In this document: one piece after another, positions 47,986 to 59,900 of the stretch
Numbering within the stretch: the first letter of the stretch is position 1
How the letters are laid out: each line of letters opens with the position of its first letter
Assembly: GCA_017165825.1 (NCBI GenBank)
Contig: CM029376.1
Span: forward strand, 22,921,807 to 22,985,806
Direction: 5' to 3'
Length of the DNA: 64,000 bases
Origin: Hepsetus odoe
Lineage: Eukaryota; Chordata; Actinopteri; Characiformes; Hepsetidae
Notes under the pieces: model-generated
The model's input: only the letters and a program-made list of their open reading frames with translations
Told to the model about the DNA's origin: nothing
The model's database searches: none
Program-made: the position numbers and the translations under genes

Positions 47986-50900
47986 TCACACAGCCATAGA
48001 AAAAGTCATTTTACTCCTACCAGCCATTGGGTGTGAAAGAGAGGAGGGAAAGCTTAACTAGAGGAGGGCAACAAAACTTATACCAGCAATCCAAAAATTC
48101 TTAACAGAGTCACTCTTCTGTTGCACGGTGAGTAAGTCATATGAGTCACTGCCATGACTGTGTGTAGAGGGAAACACGGTTTCATTTGAAGGGCATGTCT
48201 CAAAGGAAAGCTTTGAAGCTGTAGAGAACAATACAGCCGGGCGATAAATCAGGCCAGAGGACCACTGGGCCCTGCTCCCATTACAAGCTCGAGAGAGCTC
48301 ACTCTCTCTAAAGCAGAGCCAGCAAAGGAGACACTCACTGCAGATCAAGGTGGCTCTCTGCCCATCCCCTGGTAGACCGGAGGGTAGAGCTACCTAATTC
48401 ATTGTTTGTGAATTGATAAGTGAAAACGAGTGGAAGGTAATATACACATTAAATCTACTATAAACCAACCTCTAGATAAAAATCTTTAAAGGACACCCAG
48501 TAAGCACAATTGGATTTATACATGTACATTACTTGTTGCTACTTACAGTCCAAAACATGTGAAACGTGTTTACCGATTCTGTCTTTTTGCCTTTCACGCA
48601 ATGCATACAAGATTCATATGATGGTGCATCTCATTGAGCAAGTTTGTTGCACTAAAACAAACATGTCCACTCAAACGGCCTTCGAACTTTTGCGGTCACT
48701 GCAGGCATTTCATACAGATTCCTGGACATGTCAGTGAAGACTAAAACAGTGATGTAACATCTCATTTAGCGAAAACAAACCTGCTGCGTTAGTGATTGAT
48801 TTTCATTGATTTTAGCCAATGTTATCTGACAAAGTAAACTGCATTCTCTCCGCACAAAAATAAGTTGTGCATTTAGCTAACTAGCATTTATTTAACAGGC
48901 TGCAGTAATAATCCGAGACTTTCAAATTTATATCTTTACTGAAGAGCTCAACATGCAAACTGTGACATTCAATGTATGCATGTTACTTTGATGTGTTACA
49001 ACCTGCAATTAACTGGAGAGCTGCAATAGAGCTGCTATAAAATGGCACAATTAACCTATGCTATCTTTATTCTAATGTTATAGATACAGCGGAAATAAGC
49101 AATATCTTAGCAATGCCCCAAAGTAAGCAAATTATTAAGGCTTTAACCATTTATGGGTAAGGTAATGTTTGGTTAGCACATGCTCATGATTTCATGGATA
49201 TGCCTAGTCTTTAACAAGCTTAAAACAGACCACAAACAAGCTTAAAACCTGAATGTGTACTGAGACTGTGTTCTGCAGCAGCCAAAGTTGAAATCTGCAC
49301 CACTGCAAAAAGGGCCATGATACCTTACCCCACCATGGATGCAAATGAATAATAAAGTCAAAAGGACAAAAAAGCAAGATATTTTTGCTGGATGTGTCTC
49401 ATGTCATAGGTTCAACAGCATGTTCTTCATACATTTCGAGCCATACTGCAGTTTCATCCCTTTCATAAAGCCTTGCTGGAGATACAGCATGGTGAGAGAG
49501 ACAGAGGAATGTGCACAGGGGAGAGAACCAGCTCTGTTATGATACGAAGTGGAGAGAGACACGAGTGAGAGGAGGCAAAGTGCAGTCAGCCACTGTAGAC
49601 AGGCTGCTTTGATGTGTCTTCAGGCTCATCAGGTTTGCTTTGTGGACTTTGCACACAATCCAGCCAGTGATCCATCATACAACAACATGACGGCTGTCTT
49701 GCTCTTTCAGAAGGGCTTGGAGTAAAGTAAGCGTGGAGTTGGATGCTCATTCTCTTGGTCCATCATCAGCCTCAGAATGAAAAGATTACATGCCTGTCTT
49801 GGGGCTGAGACATGGTTAGGGATTTAATGTTGCATGTAAACATTGTTTCAAAATGAACGACCTTTCTAGTCAATTCAGTCCATCGATGAAATCTAAGCTG
49901 CAAGACCTGCCTGTTTTTACTTCTTTGCTTCTTTGATGCCAACTCATTCAGCCTTTGCCAGTTTAGTCCTGCCTATTCACATTAAAGTTATGAGGGGTTT
50001 TCAGGCTAGTCTTCTATAAGAATGAGTGCAGTACAGGGTAACCAATCAGAACAGGGGTCATTTAAATACATTGGTAAGTACAGTAATAAAAACAGTCTCT
50101 ATAATTCTATTAGCTATTGAAAGGTAAGGTCTTTGGTTTCCCATAATCATTTGCAAATTTGCTACATTTTGCCAAATGTTAAGTGTGTTAAGCTGCTGAA
50201 ATAAACCGTTTTTAGCCCACAGGATATCCTAGCATGTCGCTGAAAAAATGAAAAAATTCGCATTAAGTTGTTAAATCAATTTTAATCATACTAGCACACT
50301 TTTGGTGTCACTGGCTCAGTTTAGCTTCTTTCTGATGATACGACAAAGTGGCCTTTGTAGTGAGTGTGGCCAGTGAAAGTCTTGTTGCTGTTCAACAATA
50401 AGCAGCCTGAACTTTGATGAGCAATCATTTCAGCACTGGGTCAAAAACGGATTCAGTGACCATGTTTCATAGCCAATAAACCTACTATGAATTGTGAAAC
50501 AGATGGAATAAACTGCAAAAATTTCATTATGTTAAGAGAAAAAAAGCATTTATCTTCTTCTAAAAAGATGCAGTCAGGATCAATGACTGAAATCGAATAC
50601 ACTGAACAATGTTTTGACAGGCTTCAGCTGCTATTGAGCAGAGCTTTTCTCCACTGGCCTTGAGTCAGGTCTGTCTCTGAGGGCCTGATGTTGTCAAAGC
50701 AGTGAAAGTTTTCCCCAGGTTAAAAGGTAATGCACGACCTCATCTTGCCTCATCTTCTGAAATATTATCATTTCCACTATGTCTCTTTTTTGTGCATTAC
50801 TGTTCAGAGCATTGCTAAAACCTCACAGAAGACTGATCATTTTCTCTCTCAAGTCCAAAAAACTGCATCCCGCAGCAAAGTGTTTTTATAGCAGTGAAAA

Positions 50901-53900
50901 GAGTTAGAGTTGTGGTGAAAGTAAAGGCAGCACAAATGTGGCTCTGGTGCACTGGGCATTGTGTGCAGCACAATGGTGGGGTGATAGGGTTACTGAGAGC
51001 AACCTTTGGTGTTTTACAGCTTTACAGCCTTTGGCGTCACCTCGGTGAGCCTAATCTGAGTGTAAGGAGATCTGTAGGCCAAAACGTCTCCTCCACACGC
51101 TCACCGCTCACCCTCGGGCCGAGGTACAGTGAGGTACAGTCTGCTGCAGCCGGACATAAAGCTGGGGCCACTTCGGCTCAACGCTTCAGCCCTTCAGCTG
51201 CCCTTTGACTGAAACAACATCACCTTTAACCTCTACTTCGCAGTGTGTGTGAGTGTGTGTATGTGTGCAGTAGTCGCAGTTCTAATTGTTAGACGAGACG
51301 CCCCACCTGCACTTTGTAAAGCAGAGAGCAGCCTAACTCTGAGTGCTGGTGGAGTTTCTTAGATTTCTGGGTGGTGGGGATCAGCAGTGTGAGGTAATTA
51401 AAGAAGCTGGCAATAAAGTCGGATTAGGGAGCAGCACCGTGTAGGGGCTGCACCACTAAAGCTGTCTTACGGTCCACATGAGAGCTCCAGGAAAAACCTG
51501 AAAAATCCACAGCACACTTTCTTAGTGACACCTACACAACTGTCAGAAATATTCCCTCATTAATCCAAACAAAAAAGCATGGAAATCTTAATTAAACATA
51601 GTTGATCAAAATGGAATTTGCAGTTACCTTTGCAAAGACCTTTTTTTTCCATATAAAGTAAAATTTAATTTTCTAGAAACTGGCCTTATTCCTAAATTAA
51701 TTTGTAAAAATAGGACCAAACCTTTGGTCATGTGTGCAGTATGTAAGTGGCACCATTTAAAGGATTGTTGTAATTACTCTACAGTACAAATACTAACAAA
51801 AATTGGAGAGAATATAAGTAGATTAAAAGGAAATACTGCTAAGTGCGAATAAAAAGAACTATAGATAAATGCAGTGGTGAAAGAGCAAGAACAACTAAAC
51901 AACAGCATTGTTCAAAAAAAGGAAATTAGTAGACATTTCTATAGACGCAGGGCTATTTTAGTGAAAATGGTTTTTAAGAATGGATCTCCTTCTACCACAC
52001 CTCACTACATGCCTTGGCGTTGCTCAGTTTTTTTTCTTTCATGCTTTGCCCTCCCTCCATCTCTTCTTATCCATCCATGATTCCATCAGTGATCCATCAG
52101 TTTAGTTTCGTCCTAAGTAACAATGTCCAGTCCGTTTAAACTGCTCTGCATGCTGCATAATCACATAACTCTCCGCACGTACAGTACTGTGCAAAGGTTT
52201 TAGGCAAGTGTGGAAAAAATGCTGTAAACAAAGAATGCTTTCAGAAATATAAATAATGATTATTAATTTTGATCAATTTACAAAATGCAAAGTGAGCGAA
52301 CAAAAGAAAAATCTAAATCAAATCAATATTTGGTGTTTCTACCTTTTGCCTTCAACCGACCAGCCGAGTTCCTTCAAAAACTGCAAGTGTACCTAGAAGA
52401 ATTGGTGCTGTTTTGAAGGCAAAGGGTGGTCACACCAAATGTTGATTTGATTTAGATTTCTCTTTTGTTCATTCACTGCATTTTGTTGATTGCTAAAAAT
52501 AAATTATTAAATTAATAATTATTAATTATTATTGATACAATTAAATTATTAATTAATAAGCATTCTTTGTTTACAGCATTTTTTCACACCTGCCTAAAAC
52601 CTTTGCACAGTACTGTATATGCTTTAGTTATCACTAAAGACCAATCGGATGGATGCTCAAATTCAACAAGAGAAACAACACAAGAAACTCGGAGTGCACA
52701 ATTTGCATCCTCACACGTTTAGATTGTGTGGATATTATAAAAATGAACTAATAAACTAATTGAGTTTATGTAGCATTTGAAGAGGCCAATAAGTAATTCA
52801 TTTGATAAATTCTCAAATATTCACATTTAATCTAAGTGCATTAAAACATTAATAGATTTGAATAAGACTGAATGATATTCTAGAAATCTTCCATTTCCAT
52901 TTACAATATAGTTTAAATGGAGCCAGGGTGCAAATCATTGATCGCTAAAATCAATCATCATGAAATAAATGATAGAGATCTGGAAAATGCTTTATAGTTG
53001 TGCTATTAAATATGCATTTTTGTTATTTTGATTGTAAAAATCTAACCTTGACTATTCTGACATTTGAGACTGCTGTCCTTAAAGTTCAAATTGTTTTAGC
53101 TTGGTAGAAAGAGCCATCTGACTGATGCTGAAACTGCCTTTTGAGTGACACCGACAGTTACCAATATATTTACTGAAGCACTCCTGATCCTGTTATATCC
53201 TATCCAATTATAAGGAACAGAAAAATGAAAATGGAGGATAATTTAGTGTCCGAGCCACTCAATAAATCCAGTCTCTCGTTGTTTACAGCAGCAGTGTATA
53301 TCTGTGTATCTGTCTGAAGCATTAGTATGAAATGCCCATTCATTACAGCAGACAAGATCGGCCACTGTTAAAGGATTCCACCTTTCCACAGCCATGTTAC
53401 AGCACACAGCCAGTTCGGGTGGCAGAGGGACGGATCTGACTGAAGTATGGCTTTTACACTAAAATGGCATTATGACCTTTAACAAATCAAATCCAGCATT
53501 CAATACCAGAAAATAATGAAAAAATTCGAATGTTTGGTTTGCAGCAGCCCATAAAAATCAATTCCACGCTTGACTGTAAGGACTTGGCAGACTGTGTTTC
53601 TCTCTGATGATCTCATGGTTCCTCACATCTGATGGTGCAAATTGTGCCTTTGAATGAACAAACCAGACACACGCAGCAGATTCTTCTTGGGTAGTAAGCA
53701 ACCTGTTCTCAATTTTGGTCTAACGCAAATCTTTTTGTGAAGCACTGACCTTTTAACACAGAGTAAAACGTTTCAGACTTTTCAGTTCTCTACAGACAAT
53801 AGAGATCAGACATCTACTGTATTCTAAGTACCCCCAGTAATATAAGAGCTAGGCTGTTATCTAAACCAAACAAGGGGATTTTAAGTAGAATTCACAATGA

Positions 53901-56900
53901 ATCCCCTGCTTTATGAAGCAGGGTGTCAAAAAGGACACCTAACATGCTTTAAAAAGCTTCTTATCAGTCCCAGGAGCAGTGGACGGAGGTGCTGGTAACC
54001 TTCCCTTCTGAGGCTGACGCAGTAGATCCTCAGTGTGGCTGGAGCATGTTGGTACTCATACCCGTGCGCATACTGTAGTCAGATAGAGCAGAGTTTAATT
54101 CAACAAAACTAAACCTGGGAGGGACCACCTCTGAGGGCGATGACAAACAGAAAAGCCTAAGAACAAGAGTTACTTTACCAAACTGTATCAGCTTGCTCAT
54201 GTCTTCAAAGGCCCGTTGAAACAAGTCTCAAGTATGTCTCACGGGGGCCATTAATGTGTTCATTTGTTTTAATAGAGAAGTAATTTGCTGTAAGCGTTCT
54301 TCAACGAAAGCCTTAAACTGGAAGTCTGCCGAGAATCCCGGTTTACGTGGTCTACCCGTCAGAATGGGCAACCTGGATAAATATCATACCTGACAAAGCC
54401 ATTTTCATGACATCATACATCACAACATTTCAACCAGATATCAAAACATCAAAAAATGTGTTCAACCCATTACCTGGATGATACTAAATCCTGATAAACA
54501 CCACTGATTATGCTCTTTTTTCTAGGTAAGTATACAGTTGATCAGTTTTCTACCAAGTTTCAAGTACTAACAAGTGTTCAATATGCTCAGAAAACTGTAT
54601 TATGTGTCAACAAAATTTATAACCATAACGCTAAACTACTGCTATATTGCCCACCTGTACCAATCGATGCTAAAATAAAATAACCTGACATAACCTGACC
54701 TGCCATTAACATTAGCCAGAGTCAAAAAAACTGTCGATTTCCGAGCTAAACCGCTTTTTAGAGGACAGAAGACAGACGGAGAGACGGATGGATGGATAGA
54801 TTGATATATTTATAGATAGACAGACAGACAAACAGACAGATAGATGGATTCTTCGATTGAAACAACCTTCATTCTTCACCTTCATTAGTCTCCATTCACT
54901 GTATCCACAGGCACAGTGCTTCCAAATTCCACTCATAGTTCTCATACAAGAAGAAGCTCAGTAAACAGGTGGTATCCTTTACTTTTTATGATATACCCTC
55001 TAAGCACCAGCCAGCTATTATATGTTTGGGAAACAAACATGGTTGTAATGTGTAAAGCACAGAATGGCCAAGAAACAATGGTTCATTGTGCATAGTTTTC
55101 ACACATATAAAACCACTGGAAACTGGCATCTCATGCTGTCATGTTTTTTTCACACTTCAGAAGTCTTTGGGGATCATGTTCAGAACAAGGCAGTATAAAA
55201 ACACATCTGTTTGTTTTCTGCCTTTCAAAGTAAGGGCCCGGATCCAGTTTTGACACGTGCTGGAAGAAGTGCTACACTTTAAACGCAACAGACGCTGATC
55301 TCACTTTAGTTCCGTTTATATGATCTGATGAGCAGAGTGTGGACACAAGCAGTAGTTAGTAACATTAAATAGGCTTAAGGAAAAGCAGGAAAGCCAAGAG
55401 GGCTTAAATGTTTGAAATCAAAATGTCCTGACATCCCTGCTCCAATCCATTAGCTGTCCAAGAGGGGTCTTTTCATGCTCCACTTCAAGTCCACAGCTCA
55501 GGGTATCAGGTAAAGCTTGCTTTTCTTTCACATGGTGATTTAACTAGCTGTGTTCGCTGAGGGATAAGTCATATAAGAGTTGAGTGACACTCTGAGTAAG
55601 CAGCTGGAAATGGCTCAGATAAGCTCTTATTTGCCAGTTGCATTGTGTGTGAACTCAGGAGGTGATAAAAGTGAATAGTCACCAGCCAGTGTGAGACCCT
55701 CCATTACTTAAGCACACATTCATTCACACAGGATCCAACAGGCCCATTGTGCAGGTAATAACGTCACACTGAACCAGACCAGCACACACTACAGCAATGA
55801 TGCGGAAAAAGTGAAAAAAGAAGATGTTGTGATTTTCTTAGTGAAAGATTAACGTTTAACCATTTCCTGGCAAGATCGAAAGCTGATTAACCGCAGTGTT
55901 TTCATCCCAGACAATAAATGACTGGAGCCACACTTAAATTTCAACTAGTGCGCACGTTCTTCAGCTATTACTATTTTTCAGACAATATTTGGAGAAGCAA
56001 AAATTGTCTGAAAAATACTTTTCTAGCTGGTGCTAACTCAGTGTCACTGAACAGTTCTGCACACTTGGAGGAGAACTGCTCTGTCCGCTGACACATAGCA
56101 TGGGGATCGGACTTGCTGCAAACTGTTTCTACTTGTTCTATTATTAATTATTTTGCACGTGCTTTGAGTTTTTTTTAGCTTATTAAAAACAAATGGGTCA
56201 TGATCTGAAACCAGGCAGGATGCCATCATTGTTTGTTGCTGCTGTGATGTTATGTGTGGGCTGATTGACCTGTTCAGGGTCATGTGCTGCTTCGGTGGGT
56301 TTAGTGATTGAGACATAGGCAGGGAGCTGAGTTAACCTGACACAAAGGAGAGGCAATGAGTTATGCTAGGGGTGTGCAAGTCTGTGTGTCCATACTTGCA
56401 TTAAGTAGAGGATGCATAATAGAGTTTCAGCGAAACCCCTCCATCCAAGAAAGCAGGAAATTACTACAGTTAGCAGAAACGAGGAAGTGAAAGAAATGGT
56501 GAACGGTACACATTAACAAACATGCCTGTCGGCCAGTGACTCATCAAGCTTCCTGAAGGAACCGTTCTTTCATCTGACACTTTACACATGTACCTGAACT
56601 GCACCTCAAGAGCGCAGACAGGAATTCTGTGCTGGGAGGCAGTGTAAAAAGCACCTGGATATCCATGAAAAAAATGAGATTGTAAATAAACAGAACATGT
56701 GCCACGCTGGGCGTTAACACTCTGAAGGCTCTGAGCTTCAGCATATGACTTAAATATACAAAGCAAAACAATTATTCTGGGCAACTTCTGTGCAAGTTAG
56801 AAAGCCCAGCTTTAGCAGAATAAAGGAAGGGCCTTCTAGAGAGTAGACTGAGGAACATGGAGGAGATGGGGTGGTGATGTGCAAGGAAGACACTGAAATG

Positions 56901-59900
56901 TATAGGACCTTAAATTTGGAAGAGGGAAATTTGGAAATTTCAGTCATAGTCCTTCTTTCATACTTCAGTTGTTTAAAAACGCCCTGTACAAATTGCAGCT
57001 AACAGCTAAGCACAGCCCAGTCACGCTCCTTCAGAAAACAGATTGCAAGCGTACACGCTGTTTATAAGTTACCACTGTGTGCTTATTCCTTTAATGGGAC
57101 CTTTAATAGCCCCGCCCACCACCACCACCACACATACACAAAATTGTTTTACACAATGTCATTGTAGGGCCTTATATGCTGCATGAGCATTAAGGTAACA
57201 TAAAAGAATTTTTTTTGTCTTTTCATTATTTACGTCCCCATCAGTGCACTGCGAAACTGTTTTTTGCTTTTGTTAGATTTCATCCTGAATGTTACCAGTA
57301 CATAATCATAGTTGATGAGTAGAAAGCGTAAAAGTAAGTTCTGTCAACCTGAGGGGAGTTATACCGGGTCATGAGATAAAGACGACGCCGCCCCACAGGT
57401 GCTGTCTGCACTGTAAAAGGAGCGTCCTACACCTGGGCTCCAGCTGCCCACTCTCCTCCTGCTCCTGTTATGGTCCAGAGTCACGCAGGGGCGTCTGCCA
57501 GGGCAGAGCTGCCAACACCACAGGGCCTGACGCTGTGAGAAAACATGCAGCTGCATTCGTCCACCTGCTTTCCTGCCTAGAGCTGTTATACGGTGCAGTG
57601 TGTGTGTGTGTGTGTGTGTGCAAGCCTGTGTGCATGAGAGATTTAGAATGTATCTGACAATGCAATTCATAAGACTTTCCTTAACTACCATAATACTGCA
57701 ATGCAGCACACCAGAACTTGCGTTTGTGCTCGTTTTCTTTAACTCAACCATGTGTGCATCTTATCAGAGCTTCACTGATAGGTAGAAGAGGCAGGCAGGA
57801 CACGACAGGTATGTTTTCTTTTACTGCAGTTTTCTCTCTACGCAGATAGCTGGAAACCTCCCACAGTTGAGCCCTGACCTACGAATGATACTTAGTTTCA
57901 CCACTTTGTGCAAACATGACCAAGCAACACGCATGCACACAGGCTGCAGCTTGTCAGCAGTTTTACATGACGGCCACAACGTACAGCTAATTTTCCACGG
58001 TCCTCCCATCATCGCAGAAAATAACACTGTTTTTTTTTTTTTTTTTCTTGAAGGTTTTTAAAAAATGTCTCTGTGTGGTTACAGTTCCTCAAACATTAGT
58101 ACTACACCATTAAAATATTACAGGAGTAGCCTTTCCGTCGGTGCGCTTGAAGCCTTGTTTATTAAGCTTTGAACCTCTGAATGTCTGAAATCATGTTCAC
58201 TTAGCCGCTAGCCCTATTACAATTAAAATGGCTGTCAATCAAAGCTCCTTCCGCTGGAATTATATTACACTCTGTAATCAATCAGGATTCAGATTCAATT
58301 TAAAAGTAATCAGCATTTGCCAGTTGTTTCACCAATCCATCCTAATTAGATGATAATTCTGACTTTAAACGCAGCTGTTTGTTATTTTTAGTCACAATCA
58401 TCCTCCTGCTGTTAAATCAAGACGCAAAGCTTGTTGCGGGTGCCAGTTTTTAAACAGCAGAAGCATGAATCAATTACTGCACAAATTGGACTTATATGTC
58501 TGTGCATGTTAGTAACGAATATTGCTGAGCAACAGAAGGCTGAGGGATCAATACTTTTAAAAGGCCTTTCTTCTCATTAATGGAGCCTTTTAAGGACATT
58601 TATCTACAGGACTCTGCATCCATGTTACTGGAATAAAAACACCCTAAAATGACATAGCAATTATTAGTGTCCACAAAATCTCCTTTAAAATGAGTAGTAC
58701 TTTATTGATTTCTTACTGATGTCTTTGAAAAGCAAAACTATGTTCTTGTTGACAATGATTCATTATTCCTCATGTTCTACATTTCAGTAACCGAGATGTT
58801 TCATTTTAAAATTTCTTTTCTTTCCTTATAAAAAGTCAAAAACACTGTATGCATCTAAAGAGTGGAGACTCTTTTGCATCATACGGGACTCCAGAATCGG
58901 CCTGGAGTATATTGTCCTGATAAGGAACGATAGGTGAGAGAGCCCATGTAACATATGCTACTGGACATGATATGGTCATAAATCTAACTGAACTTGTCCC
59001 TCCCATAAAACTAGGTTTTACTGGAAGGCTGAAACTGAAGCTTCTTTAAACACAAGAGTGAAAGAATACGCTGGGTCTAGCTACATTTTTTTTCTCTAAG
59101 ATTTCACTTCATGTCCTGATCCTTCAAAGCATTAACACTCCTGGAATAGTAAACATTCCTATAAAAACCAGCCTCAGGGCAGAGCACTCATCTGGTGACA
59201 TTAAAAGCTATTTTGGCCTGTATACTTCCATATAATGAAAACTGATAGAAGCTGTGCTGATACTGAGCGGATGACATTGTTTGGAGCAGGGGATACCTAG
59301 AACAATAATATTTGAGGTGGCCGAGCAGCTTTTCGGAGGTGATAAATTGGAAAGCACTTTGTAAGTTTGGACGGATGAAGTGCAAGGGCACTGAAAAACA
59401 GACGAGAGAGCAGAAGGCCAGGGAACAGTGAGTGGAAAAGGGAAACAACTTCGCTCTGAGCCCATATGAACTGTTAAAACTGCCCATTCAAACTGTCACA
59501 CACACAGGACACCTGTTGGGGCGTTTGTGGTCCTGGCTCGCACAGAGATTCAGATAAGATAGCTGAGGCAGATTTACAGTTCCACAGGACGGGCATCCTA
59601 AATCCTGACAGTTAGGAGAGCTTGAGTGCTACAGACCAAGAGCAAACATACCTCAATTAGAAGTCTCAGGTGATTATTGAAACCTTTTTAGCTCAGATTC
59701 ATTTTAACACATTTTTTTGGGTTCAAATTAAAAATGCACTGGTACTTGATATCTGACATTGGGATATGATGAAAATAACAAATATGCTGTGTGTTAGCAG
59801 TGATTAGTGCACTGATGGGGTAAGACCCAAAGTGTGTGAGGGCACTGGCAAGACTCGTCTTCAGAAGGCCTGATTTTCCGCCAGACTGCCCAAGCCATGT